From positions 2,356,001-2,420,000 of the forward strand of contig NZ_CP073760.1 in assembly GCF_018399035.1 (NCBI RefSeq): a stretch of 64,000 nt of DNA. Direction: 5' to 3'. Shown here piece after piece: positions 37,849 to 47,003 of this stretch. This DNA is from Thiocapsa sp. GTDB lineage: Bacteria > Pseudomonadota > Gammaproteobacteria > Chromatiales > Chromatiaceae. Position 1 is the stretch's first letter, and every line of letters begins with the position of its first letter. A program made the translations under genes and the position numbers. The notes beneath the pieces were generated by a model. The model worked only from the letters and a program-made list of their open reading frames with translations, was not told where the DNA came from and did not search any database.

Positions 37849-39234
37849 TCAAGACGCGTAGACCAGCCCGGGCAACCAGGTCGCCAGCGCGGGCCAGAGC
37901 GCAAGAAGGCCAAGGACGAGCAACTGGATCAGGATAAAGGGCGCCACACCCTTGTAGATGTGGAGCGTGGTGATCTCGGGCGGGGCCACCCCGCGCAGGT
38001 AGAAGAGCGCGAAGCCGAAGGGCGGCGTAAGAAAGGAGGTCTGAAGATTGATGGCCATCATTACGCCGAGCCAGACCGGATCCAGCCCCATCGCGAGCAA
38101 CACGGGACCCACGATCGGGACCACCACGAAGGTGATCTCGATGAAGTCCAGGATGAACCCCAGCAGGAACATCACCAGCATCACGAGCGCCACTGCACCG
38201 ACGACCCCGCCGGGCAAGCCAGTGAGAAACTCGGTCACCAGATCGTCTCCGCCGAAACCGCGGAAGACCAACGAGAAGATCGCGGCACCGATGAAGATCA
38301 AAAACACCATGCTGGTGACCACGGTGGTCTGACGCACCACCTCGCGCAGGGTCGAGACATTCAGCCGACCGCGCGCCGCAGCCAGGATCAGTGCACCGAC
38401 CGCACCGACCGATGCCGCCTCGGTGGGTGTCGCAAACCCGCCCAGGATCGACCCCAACACCGCCACCACCAGAAAAAGCGGCGGGATCAGGACCGAAACG
38501 ACCCGCCAAGCCAACGCGGCACCGTCGATCGGTCGATCCTCGCGCGGCATCGCCGGTACCGCCTCGGGCCGAAACACCGCGACACCCACGATATAGAGAA
38601 TATAGAGGCCGACCAGCATCAGCCCGGGCACCAAGGCGCCGACGAAGAGATCGCCGACCGACACGGTCTCGGGCGACCAGATACCCATCTCCAGTTGCGC
38701 CTGCTGGTAGGCCGAGGAGAGCACATCCCCGAGCAGCACCAGCACGATCGAGGGCGGGATGATCTGACCCAGGGTCCCCGACGCACAGATGGTCCCGGCC
38801 GCCAAGCTCGGCGAATAACCGCGGCGCATCATGATCGGCATGGAGAGAAGCCCCATGGTCACGACGGTGGCACCGACGATACCGGTGCTCGCCGCGAGCA
38901 GCATGCCGACCAGGGTCACCGAGATCCCGAGCCCGCCGCGCAGGGGCCCGAACAGCATCGCCATGGTGTCGAGCAGGCTCTCGGCGACCCGCGAGCGCTC
39001 GAGCATCACGCCCATGAAGACGAAGAGCGGGACCGCGATCAGCGTCTCGTTGGTCATGACGCCGTAGAGACGGTTGGGCAGCGCCTCGAGAAACGCGGGC
39101 TCGAACAGCCCGAAGACCTCGCCGATCAGCGCAAACGCGAGCGCCGTGCCGCCCAACGACAGGGCGACCGGGTATCCGGCCAGCAAGGTGATGACGACAC
39201 CGACGAACAGCAGGACAGGCATCAGCTCATGCAC
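37849..39234 (-). CDS. dctM: TRAP transporter large permease (DctM-like)
   Basis: 461 aa from GTG at 39234; the GTGCATGA overlap couples it to the small permease. About 12 membrane helices with family motifs (YPVALSLGGTALAFALIGEV, IPLFVFMGVMLE-like VPLFVFMGVMLERS, GTICASGTLGQIIPPSIVLV, FATPTEAASVG). It imports organic acids or similar anions with sodium together with DctQ and a periplasmic DctP. No DctP gene is beside it, so the binding protein must lie elsewhere and the substrate is unknown. Confidence 0.93.
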   Translation of the reverse strand: MHELMPVLLFVGVVITLLAGYPVALSLGGTALAFALIGEVFGLFEPAFLEALPNRLYGVMTNETLIAVPLFVFMGVMLERSRVAESLLDTMAMLFGPLRGGLGISVTLVGMLLAASTGIVGATVVTMGLLSMPIMMRRGYSPSLAAGTICASGTLGQIIPPSIVLVLLGDVLSSAYQQAQLEMGIWSPETVSVGDLFVGALVPGLMLVGLYILYIVGVAVFRPEAVPAMPREDRPIDGAALAWRVVSVLIPPLFLVVAVLGSILGGFATPTEAASVGAVGALILAAARGRLNVSTLREVVRQTTVVTSMVFLIFIGAAIFSLVFRGFGGDDLVTEFLTGLPGGVVGAVALVMLVMFLLGFILDFIEITFVVVPIVGPVLLAMGLDPVWLGVMMAINLQTSFLTPPFGFALFYLRGVAPPEITTLHIYKGVAPFILIQLLVLGLLALWPALATWLPGLVYAS

Positions 39235-39802
39235 GACCGATCTCCCTGTCGGAGGGCGGCAGCGCCTCCTCCATTCCGGCCAAGAAGAGCCCATTGCGCA
39301 GCGCGTTGGAGAGGCCCTGCGCCAACAGCAGGATCGGCATGATCAGGATCAGGGTCTTCAGCAGATAGACGGCCGGGAGGCCGCCCGCCTCGCGCGAGGC
39401 CTCCTGCACACGCCAGGATTCCGCGACGTAGGTCCAACCGAGCCAGATAATCAGTACGCACACGGGGATCAGCAGCAGGAGCGTGCCGATCAGATCCACC
39501 CGAGCACGCGCGCGACGCGAGAGACGCTCGTAGAGGATATCCACCCTCACATGTCCGTTGCGCCCCAGCGTGTAGGCGATGCCGAGCATGAAGAGGACGG
39601 AATGCATGTAGGTCACCGACTCCTGCAGCGCAATCGAGCCGATGTCGAAGGCATAGCGCAAGACCACCACTGTGAAGGTGACGAGCACCATCGCGAGCGA
39701 AAGCCAAGTCGCCCACTCGCCGATCCGTCGGACGACGGCGTCGATCCGATCGGCGAGACCAAGCAGGCGCGCCCGACCTCCCGGCCGGGGATCGTTGTTC
39801 AT
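39227..39802 (-). CDS. dctQ: TRAP transporter small permease (DctQ-like)
   Basis: 191 aa from ATG at 39802 with GGAG 8 nt upstream. Four helices with the DctQ pattern (VVLRYAFDIGSIALQESVTY, GRNGHVRVDILYERLSRRAR). It precedes dctM in a two-gene unit without dctP. Confidence 0.9.
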   Translation of the reverse strand: MNNDPRPGGRARLLGLADRIDAVVRRIGEWATWLSLAMVLVTFTVVVLRYAFDIGSIALQESVTYMHSVLFMLGIAYTLGRNGHVRVDILYERLSRRARARVDLIGTLLLLIPVCVLIIWLGWTYVAESWRVQEASREAGGLPAVYLLKTLILIMPILLLAQGLSNALRNGLFLAGMEEALPPSDREIGRA

Positions 39803-39939
39803 ACGGGGCTCCAAGCGGCGGACTCACCGAGAAACAGGCGACTCGGGCGATGCACCGGATCCGCCCGAACGGCGTCACCACCTCGCATGCCCGCAGACTC
39901 GAGATCGTTACGTCATCCCGGACGCGACGCGATCCGACC

Positions 39940-40290
39940 TCAATTCCATTCGAACAGGACCCACTGCGGGATCGAGATGTTGTTCGCCGCGTTCTCCTGC
40001 ATGTCCAGGATGCCGTCGCCGTTGGTGTCGAAGAGAAAGTAGGGCGGTCCGAACTGGGGTTGGATCCGGACCATATAGAGCACCCCGCGGATCCGGTACT
40101 CGTAGATCACATCGTCGCCGGATTCGATAATGGTGATCTCGGGCTCCACCGCCTCGCCGGTGATCGGAGACGGAATCACCGTCGGCGCCTCCAGAAAGCC
40201 ACCGCCGGCAGCCGACGGTTGCTCCTCTTGCGCGTACGCCGTCCCGAGGCAGAGCAGCAGCGGGATCGTCAGCAGGATCGTTCTCGTCAC
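39940..40290 (-). CDS. DUF2782 periplasmic protein
   Basis: 116 aa with a Sec signal (LLTIPLLLCLGTAYA). DUF2782 motifs: ESGDDVIYEYRIRGVLYMVR, PPYFLFDTNGDGILDMQE. GTG start. The family is small, secreted and often located near polA in gammaproteobacteria, as here. Function is unknown. Confidence 0.85.
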   Translation of the reverse strand: MTRTILLTIPLLLCLGTAYAQEEQPSAAGGGFLEAPTVIPSPITGEAVEPEITIIESGDDVIYEYRIRGVLYMVRIQPQFGPPYFLFDTNGDGILDMQENAANNISIPQWVLFEWN

Positions 40291-40464
40291 GGGGCCACCA
40301 TCTCACCGTCGATTGAAAGACCTGCATGGTAGTACGAACGCACCCGGATTGCCTCATCCGGACACGTACTCCACCAGGGCCGATCGGGTATCTTTGACGG
40401 CCCGAACCGGAGGCAACCTCGCGCGCTACGCCGACCGGGTCGCCTTCACGCCACAGGACCCCGC

Positions 40465-42471
40465 ATGACCGGACTCAACCCCCGACAACTCGAGGCGGTG
40501 CACTACACCGCCGGGCCGCTCCTGGTCCTGGCCGGCGCCGGATCCGGCAAGACCCGCGTGATCACCCGCAAGATCGCCCACCTCATCGGTCAAGGCGGGA
40601 TCTCGCCGCGCCACATCTGTGCCCTCACCTTCACCAACAAGGCCGCGCGCGAGATGCGCGAGCGCGTCGGCAGCCGGATCAAGGGCGCCGAGACGCGCGG
40701 CCTGACCATCTCCACCTTCCATCGGCTGGGCCTCGACATGCTGCGTCGATACCCGGAACCCGCCGGGCTGCGCCCGCGCTTCTCGCTCCTCGACGCCCAA
40801 GACGCCGAGGCGCTGATCAAGGAGCATCTGCGCCACACCAGGGGCGGCGACGCCTTCAGCCCGGCGGCGATCCAACACCGCATCTCGCGCTGGAAGAACG
40901 ACCTGGTCGACCCCGCGCAGGCCGGAAGCCTGGCCGAGGACGACTTCGAGGCCCGACTCGCCGCGTTCTACGCCGACTACGAGCGCAGTCTGCGTGCCTA
41001 CAACGCAGTCGATTTCGACGACCTTATCCTGCGCCCGGCACGGATGCTCGCCGAGCACCCGGAGCTGCGCGAGACCTGGCAAGGGCGGATCCGCTATCTC
41101 TTGGTCGACGAATACCAGGACACCAACGGGGCGCAATACGACCTGGTCCGCCGGCTCGTCGGACCGCGCGCGGCCTTCACCGTGGTCGGCGACGACGACC
41201 AATCCATCTACGCCTGGCGCGGCGCACGGCCCGAAAATCTGGCCCGGCTGCAGACCGACTATCCCCATCTGAAGGTCATCATGCTGGAGCAGAACTACCG
41301 CTCCAGCGCACGCATCCTCGGACTCGCCAATACCCTGATCGCGAACAACCCGCACGTCTTCGAGAAGCGCCTCTGGAGCGAGCACGGCCCCGGCGAGCCG
41401 CCGCGCGTCCTGCACTGCAAGGACGAGGGCCACGAGGCCGAGCAGGTCGTCTCCGAGATCCTGCATCTGAAGTTTGCCGAAGCGGCCGAGTTCGGCGACA
41501 TCGCCATCCTCTATCGCGGCAACCATCAGGCGCGCCCGTTCGAGAAGGCCCTGCGCGAGCACAACGTACCCTATGTCCTGAGCGGCGGGACCTCCTTCTT
41601 CTCCCGCGCCGAGGTGAAGGACCTCATGGCCTATCTGCGCCTGATCGCCAACCCGCAGGACGATGCCGCCTTCCTGCGCATCGTCAACACCCCGCGGCGC
41701 GAGATCGGTCCGACGACCCTGGAGAAACTCGCCAACTACGCCCGCGAGCGCGGCATCCATCTGCTGGAAGCCTGCGGCGAGCTGGGTCTCGGCGAACACC
41801 TGAGCGAGCGCCAACGCGAGCGCCTCCACGCCTTCACCGCGTTGGTCTCCGAGCATACCCGTCGCGGCGAAACCGACCCCGTCGGGACCATGCGCGCCCT
41901 GGTCGAGACGATCGACTACGCCGCCTGGTTGCGCGAGAACGCCTCCAGCCAGGCCGTCGCGGACCGCCGTTACGCCAACGTCACCGATCTGCTCGACTGG
42001 CTCGGCGCACTCAAGAAGGGCGAGCTGCAGGAGAAGACACTCGCCGAGATGGCAACCCATCTCACCCTGATGGACGTCATGGAGCGCCAGGACGAGGACG
42101 AAGGCGGCGACCGGGTCAGTCTCATGACCCTGCACGCCGCCAAGGGACTGGAATTCCCGCACGTCTTCCTCGTCGGCATGGAAGAGGAGCTGCTCCCGCA
42201 CCGCACCAGCATCGAGGAAGAAACCATCGAGGAAGAACGTCGCCTCGCCTACGTCGGCATCACCCGCGCGCAACGCACACTCACCTTCACCCTCACCCGT
42301 CGGCGCAAACGCTACGGCGAGTGGGTGACCAGCGAGCCCAGCCGCTTCCTCGCCGAGCTGCCCAAGGATCAGCTGCGCTGGGACAATGCGCGCGACGAGA
42401 CCCCCGAGAACCGCAAGGTTCGTGGCTTGAGCCATCTGCATGCACTCAAGGGCATGCTCGACGTCGATTAA
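40465..42471 (+). CDS. rep: ATP-dependent DNA helicase Rep (UvrD/Rep superfamily 1)
   Basis: 668 aa. Motif I LAGAGSGKTRVITRKIAHLI, Ia ALTFTNKAAREM, II LLVDEYQDTN, III VVGDDDQSIYAWRGARPEN, IV EQNYRSS, V VSLMTLHAAKGLEFPHVF, VI YVGITRAQRTLTF. N-terminus LNPRQLEAVHYTAGPLLVLA is closer to Rep than UvrD. It unwinds 3'-5' and helps replication restart. Stop codon TAA is the first three bases of an A repeat. Confidence 0.92.
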   Translation: MTGLNPRQLEAVHYTAGPLLVLAGAGSGKTRVITRKIAHLIGQGGISPRHICALTFTNKAAREMRERVGSRIKGAETRGLTISTFHRLGLDMLRRYPEPAGLRPRFSLLDAQDAEALIKEHLRHTRGGDAFSPAAIQHRISRWKNDLVDPAQAGSLAEDDFEARLAAFYADYERSLRAYNAVDFDDLILRPARMLAEHPELRETWQGRIRYLLVDEYQDTNGAQYDLVRRLVGPRAAFTVVGDDDQSIYAWRGARPENLARLQTDYPHLKVIMLEQNYRSSARILGLANTLIANNPHVFEKRLWSEHGPGEPPRVLHCKDEGHEAEQVVSEILHLKFAEAAEFGDIAILYRGNHQARPFEKALREHNVPYVLSGGTSFFSRAEVKDLMAYLRLIANPQDDAAFLRIVNTPRREIGPTTLEKLANYARERGIHLLEACGELGLGEHLSERQRERLHAFTALVSEHTRRGETDPVGTMRALVETIDYAAWLRENASSQAVADRRYANVTDLLDWLGALKKGELQEKTLAEMATHLTLMDVMERQDEDEGGDRVSLMTLHAAKGLEFPHVFLVGMEEELLPHRTSIEEETIEEERRLAYVGITRAQRTLTFTLTRRRKRYGEWVTSEPSRFLAELPKDQLRWDNARDETPENRKVRGLSHLHALKGMLDVD

Positions 42472-42553
42472 ACCGCGCCGGCTCCAGCGGTCGTCAAATC
42501 GGCCGGGGCCGATCCCATCCAAAAACATCGCCTACCGCGTGGGGCGCGGTTTA
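42469..42553 (+). repeat. Type A palindromic repeat, copy 6
   Basis: 85 bp with TAAACCGCGCC and GGGGCGCGGTTTA ends. It starts at the rep stop codon. Interior matches 3183-3267 closely. Confidence 0.9.
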
Positions 42554-42712
42554 ACCTCGGACGGGTCGACCAACGGCCGGACCCGACACAACCCGAGCGC
42601 AAGATCGGCATGGACGACCGCGGCGGATCGCAGTATCCTTCAGGGTCTTCGCCGAACCGGACCTCGGATTCCACATGGGATCGCAACACTCCGGACAGCG
42701 AGAATCCCCAAA

Positions 42713-42789
42713 GCGCCCGTAGCTCAGATGGATAGAGTACAGCCCTCCGAAGGCTGGGGTCACAGGTTCGAATCCTGTCGGGCGCGCCA
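42713..42789 (+). tRNA. tRNA-Arg, anticodon CCG
   Basis: 77-nt cloverleaf. Acceptor GCGCCCG pairs with CGGGCGC, followed by discriminator G and encoded CCA. Anticodon stem CAGCC/GGCTG with loop CTCCGAA gives anticodon CCG (reads CGG). T-arm loop GTTCGAAT is present. It lies between two A repeats. Confidence 0.96.
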
Positions 42790-42832
42790 AATCAACGCGT
42801 TACAAGTCCCTTCGTTTTGGTCTAAACCGCGC

Positions 42833-42903
42833 CCTGTGCGGTATGCGTCATTTGTTGGAGTGGCCGCGCCGGCTCCGACGACTGTCGGAGCCGGCGCGGT
42901 TTC
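42833..42903 (-). repeat. Type A repeat, copy 7, shortened variant
   Basis: 71 bp. One end is TAAACCGCGCC as usual. The interior is rearranged into an extra perfect hairpin GGCTCCGAC / GTCGGAGCC. It is linked by AAGAAATAAAAAATATTAAA (42904-42926) to a B repeat. Confidence 0.82.
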
Positions 42904-42926
42904 AAGAAATAAAAAATATTAAATTC

Positions 42927-43010
42927 TAAACCGCGTCTCACTGGGATCGAGGATATCGCCGAAGCCAAGCGCACAATGAAAACGACGCATGTCGCTCTGG
43001 ACGCGGTTTA
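42927..43010 (+). repeat. Type B palindromic repeat, copy 2
   Basis: 84 bp with ends TAAACCGCGTCTC and GACGCGGTTTA. With the A variant and linker it is the inverse of the composite at 12942-13133. Confidence 0.87.
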
Positions 43011-43069
43011 GCGACAGAGGGCCAAGGATACGGGATCAGCAGACGCAGCGTCACCCGTTCCCAGCCCTT

Positions 43070-43282
43070 GGCGGCCAGGTCACCGGCATGACCGCGGCCC
43101 TGGAGACGGCGGCCGCCAACTTCGAGCTGGAGCGCCTGGCCAAGGCCGCCAACGGCGGGCCCATCAAGCGCCCGTCCGACGGCAAGGAGGTGAAGTCCGT
43201 CGCCTTCGTCCAGTGCGCCGGCCAGCGCTCGAGTGCGCCCGGCCACTTGCCCTATTGCTCGGGCTTCTGCTGCACCGAGTCC
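43070..43282 (+). pseudogene. Fragment of a QmoB/HdrA-like flavoprotein
   Basis: The frame encodes GMTAALETAAANFELERLAK, GGPIKRPSDGKEVKSVAFVQ, CAGQRSSAPGHLPYCSGFCC, an internal part of Qmo/heterodisulfide-reductase A-type proteins (…VQC-GxR…HLPYCS-CC). Neither end of the gene is present. It breaks off into a transposase fragment. The full protein would take part in quinone-linked sulfate or sulfur metabolism, so an intact copy probably exists elsewhere. Confidence 0.62.
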
Positions 43283-43797
43283 ACATCGACATCTCCGTGG
43301 GGCAGATCGACGCCCTGCTCGGCGCTCACACCGGTGCGTTCCTGGCCGAGAAGGACCCGTTGCTCACCACCGCCTTGTCGGTCAGCCGCTGGATCACGGT
43401 CGACGATACCGGCGCTCGGCATCAGGGCCGCAACGGCGATGTCACGCAGATCGGCAACGACTGGTTCAGCTGGTTTGCCGGCACGTACAGCAAGAGCCGG
43501 ATCAATTTCCTGCAGCTGTTGCAGGCCGGCGAGCGACGCTACAGCCTCAATGCCCATGCCTTGGAATACTGGTGCGAGGAGGGCCTGCCCGCGGCGCCGC
43601 GTCGGCAACTGCAGAGCCTGACCACGATCACGGGCACGCCCGCTTGGGAGGCGCATCTCGACGCCCTCGGGATCACGAGCGTGCGCCATCGGCGCATCGC
43701 CACCGAGGGAGCCCTGCTGGGCGGACTGATCGAGCAGGGGTTCTCCCTGGACTTGGCGATCATCAGCGACGGGGCCGGACAGTTCGCGATCCTGCTG
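43252..43797 (+). pseudogene. DDE transposase fragment (IS66-like group)
   Basis: Frame encodes LLHRVHIDISVGQIDALL, SRWITVDDTGARHQGRNGD, TQIGNDWFSWFAGTYSKSRI, NFLQLLQAGERRYSLNAHAL and RIATEGALLGGLIEQGF, ending near ISDGAGQFAI. This is a middle piece of a transposase, with the VDD catalytic region but no start and no C-terminal half. It lies directly after, and slightly overlapping in another frame, the Qmo-like fragment. Confidence 0.6.
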
Positions 43798-44120
43798 CGT
43801 CCAAGTCCACGCGAGTCGCCTCCTCCCGAACGTCACCAAACGAATCCGGTTACCCGCTGATCCGCAACCCGGGCTTGAGAAAGCGCCGACCGGTTGCCGG
43901 CAACCCATGGATTCCGCCGCCCGGGTGCCGTTCGTCGCGCGCCGCGGCTACACTGCGGCATCCAAACACTGCGGTCTTGAGTCAGCGGTCGCGGTCGCGC
44001 CGTTCCTACGGCTCGCCGAGGACCGATGGCCCAGGCGAGACAAGGGTTTCATCCGCTTCGCGTTGGGCGATGAACGCGGCAATCGCCTGGACGCGGTCAC
44101 GCGACGGGCCATTCAGGGTT
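43798..44120. other. Decayed region between transposase and BrxL fragments
   Basis: About 320 bp. No open frame resembles a known protein. It joins the two remnants. Confidence 0.4.
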
Positions 44121-45266
44121 TTGCCGTACGTCGACCATACCGTGCCCTACATGCTCAAACACTCCGACCTGTTCGACCCGCTTCCCGAGAAGTTTCACGA
44201 TTCAGCCTTCCTGGACCGGATTCATGGCTATATACCCGGCTGGGAGGTGGACGTGATCCGTGGCGAGATGTTTTCCGATGGCTATGGCTTCGTCGTGGAC
44301 TACCTGGCCGAGATCCTCAAATCCATGCGCAGCCACGACTTCTCCGACAGGTACCAGGGACTGTTCAGCCTCTCCGCCGACCTCTCGACCCGTGATCGCG
44401 ACGGCATCAACAAGACCTTCTCCGGCCTGATGAAGATCCTCTTTCCCCATGGCGAAGCCACCGAGGCCGAGATTGAAGAGGTGCTGCGCTGCGCCGTCGA
44501 GGGGCGCAAACGGGTCAAGGATCAGCTGCTCCGAATCGACTCCACCTATCCGCCCGTGCGCTTCGCCTATTGCGGCCAGGACGGTAACGAGCGGCTGGTG
44601 CGCACGCTGGAGGAGGAGGAGTATCCCAACGCCTATCACCGCGCACTGACAACAGAGGGAGCGCCGGAGACCGGCACGTCGGCCGGCGCCGAGTCGGGCT
44701 TTGCGCCACGAGATCAGTCCGGCCCGAGCCCGAACTCGAGCCCGAACCCGAGCAGTTCGGCTGGAGTCGAGCCGGCGCTGAAGGAGCAGCACATCGCCTT
44801 CCAGGAGAACCAGCGTGGGATGACCTTCGACGCGCTCTTCGGCCCCTATCTCGCGGGCGCATCGCGCATCATCATCACCGACCCCTACCTGCGCGTCTTC
44901 CATCAGTTGCGCAACCTTATGGAGCTGCTGGAAACCATCAGCAAACGCAAGGCCATGGAAGACGAGGTCGCCGTGCACGTCGTGACCGTCGAGGACGAGA
45001 ACAACGGCGATCGGCAGTGCGAGAATCTCCGGAAGATCACCGACGCCTGCGCCGCCATCGGCATCCAGTTCACCTGGGCGTTCGACACCAGCGGCACCAA
45101 GCATGATCGCGACATCACCACGGATCACGGCTGGAAGATCGTCCTCAGCCGCGGCCTCGACGTCTTTCAGCGCTTCGAGCTGAACGACGCCTTCAGCTTC
45201 AGCAACCGGCTGCAGCAACACCGCCAGTGCAAAGAGTTCAACGTGACCTTTGTTCGGATCGTGTAG
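44121..45266 (+). pseudogene. brxL: Truncated BREX BrxL (Lon-like) with MIT_C-like C-terminal domain
   Basis: About 380 residues. Part 1 is the BrxL central region: YMLKHSDLFDPLPEKFHDSA, FLDRIHGYIPGWEVDVIRGE, SDGYGFVVDYLAEILKSMRS, INKTFSGLMKILFPHGEAT, RKRVKDQLLRID. After a Pro/Ser-rich linker (about 180-210) comes an MIT_C-like domain (FQENQRGMTFDALFGPYLAG, ASRIIITDPYLRVFHQLRN, TTDHGWKIVLSRGLDVFQRF). The N-terminal half with the AAA+ Walker motifs is missing; upstream sequence is unrelated. BrxL belongs to BREX phage defence. No other brx genes are in the window, so the system is not functional here. Confidence 0.72.
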
Positions 45267-45276
45267 ACCAGGTCAC

Positions 45277-45459
45277 ATGCCCGACAACAGCGGCGCGCGG
45301 GTGGAGATGGTCGAGCCGGACCTGGCCCACGACCGCGAGGTCGATCCCCACGACACGCCGACGCCGCAGGACTCTGCCGCACGACTCGGCGCTCACATGA
45401 TGGACTTCGTCGACTATCGAGGGGATCTGGTGAAAACCAAGCGGCTCGGCACGCATTGA
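45277..45459 (+). CDS. Possible small protein after brxL fragment
   Basis: 60 codons from ATG, rich in Asp and Glu (MVEPDLAHDREVDPHDTPTP, MMDFVDYRGDLVKTKRLG). No family recognised; no clear ribosome-binding site. It may be a relic of the defence island. Confidence 0.3.
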   Translation: MPDNSGARVEMVEPDLAHDREVDPHDTPTPQDSAARLGAHMMDFVDYRGDLVKTKRLGTH

Positions 45460-45575
45460 GGCGAGGCCGCGCCGGGCATTTTTCGACCAGTGCACCAACT
45501 GCCCAACCCCGCCCGTCGCTTACCAAGGTATCGGCCATGACGGCCATGCCTTGGACAGTCCTTCCGCATCTTCGC

Positions 45576-46643
45576 TCAACGCAGCAGGCGATCCGCGCCG
45601 AAGTGCTCGACCTCATCCGGGTGGCGGATGACGTCCGGGTCTTTTCGGACGCGACGCGGCAGGGCGGCGAGCGGGACGTTCTCGGCGACGAAGCGCCGAC
45701 CGATGGCATTGTTGTGGTAGTCCATGGCCCGCTCGTCCGGGGTATTGCCCGGCCGCAGCTCTTGGGCATCGGTGACCCTGGTTGCGAAGACCGACCCGAA
45801 GGTGCGGGTCAGCAGGAAGCTCCAGATCACATGGCGCATCGCATCCTTGAGCCAGACGTCATCCGGTGCGTACCGTGTCGCGAGCGCGCGCGCCCGATCG
45901 GTCAGCATCAGGATCACGGGCGCCCGCAGCGGGTAGAGCGAGACGATCTCGATCTGCTCGGGGACCAAATCCAGGCCCTTGGCCTGCGAGATCGCCCGGA
46001 TGTCCTCTTCCCGGAACCGCAGCTTGAAGGTCTCTCCCGCGCGCTCGGTGTAGAGGTTGGCGACCCGGGCGACACCGTCGATGTCGAGGATGACCTCGCC
46101 GCTGAACGCGACCTCGCCGATCGCGTGATTCTCCAAGAACAGCGCCTTCAGCGTCCCGCGGATCGTCTTCGCGGCCTGTCGCGGGTCGCCCAGCGGAAGA
46201 TCGCCGATCGCCAAGCGGACGTTGGAAAAGCGGTCGAACGGCAACTGCCGTGGGCGATCCGACGGAACGAGGCGAACCTCCAAGCCGGTGGCCTGAACGG
46301 CGCCGCGCAGGCTGAACGGGTGGGTCAGTCGCACCTCGAGTGTCGCAATGTCGAGCTGCGAGCGCAGCTGAATCCGATCCCGTGGGTTCAGATCGAGCCG
46401 AGCCTCCAGATCGCTCAACACGAGGCCGTTCAGCCACGGCGAGATCCGTAGGCCCGAGAAGGCGACATCGCCCAGCCCGATGCCGATCGGCTCCAAGCGG
46501 GCCTGCAAGGTCGGAAGTGCCTCGCGTGCGAGCGACGGCACCAACGCCGAGGTCAGGGTCCAGACCAAGGCCCACAGGCTCCCGATGAACAGCAGCAGGA
46601 TGAGGGGGCGGTGTATGCGTAATGTCGACGAGTGACGATGCAT
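45576..46643 (-). CDS. Membrane-anchored AsmA-like protein with DUF6973-like C-terminal domain
   Basis: 355 aa from ATG at 46643. N-terminal anchor RPLILLLFIGSLWALVWTLT, then a beta-rich stretch of repeated strands (LSDLEARLDLNPRDRIQLRS, LDIATLEVRLTHPFSLRGAV) like AsmA/DUF748 periplasmic regions. The last 90 residues read DAMRHVIWSFLLTRTFGSVF, TDAQELRPGNTPDERAMDYH, NNAIGRRF, resembling DUF6973, where conserved His and Asn residues suggest a catalytic site. The fusion is not one I know. Probably periplasmic. The ribosome-binding site is not evident. Confidence 0.6.
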   Translation of the reverse strand: MHRHSSTLRIHRPLILLLFIGSLWALVWTLTSALVPSLAREALPTLQARLEPIGIGLGDVAFSGLRISPWLNGLVLSDLEARLDLNPRDRIQLRSQLDIATLEVRLTHPFSLRGAVQATGLEVRLVPSDRPRQLPFDRFSNVRLAIGDLPLGDPRQAAKTIRGTLKALFLENHAIGEVAFSGEVILDIDGVARVANLYTERAGETFKLRFREEDIRAISQAKGLDLVPEQIEIVSLYPLRAPVILMLTDRARALATRYAPDDVWLKDAMRHVIWSFLLTRTFGSVFATRVTDAQELRPGNTPDERAMDYHNNAIGRRFVAENVPLAALPRRVRKDPDVIRHPDEVEHFGADRLLR

Positions 46644-47003
46644 GGTGAGGAGTTCGGCATGATGGGGCTCCGCGGGCGGGCGCCTCGGCGGGTGGCTAGC
46701 ATACGTCACAATGCTCGAAGTATCCGTCACGCACCGTGAGCGCGGGCTTGATCGTAGCGTTACGCCAGGGCGTCGATGGCGGGGCGGTTGAGGCCGATCC
46801 CGCGAAGGATCAGCGCAGTTAACCAATCAACGGTTTCAAAAACAGATCGCGACTGTGGTCGGGGCGCATTTGGCCGGTCACGCCAGGGCGACCACGGAAA
46901 GAGCTGGCCGACACTGATCTGCTCAATCTGCCGATATGGCTCAGAAATCTTGATCTGTCCCTGGTATCCCCGGCGCGGGCGATGGCCGCGAACCGGCACG
47001 CGA
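46644..47003. other. Intergenic or decayed region
   Basis: 360 bp with no recognisable gene. A minus-strand frame ending in DWLTALILRGIGLNRPAIDA is coding-like but cannot be assigned. Confidence 0.35.

Noticed and set aside
40426..42528. Open frame of 700 codons on the minus strand
   Set aside because: Shadow of rep. No family motifs.
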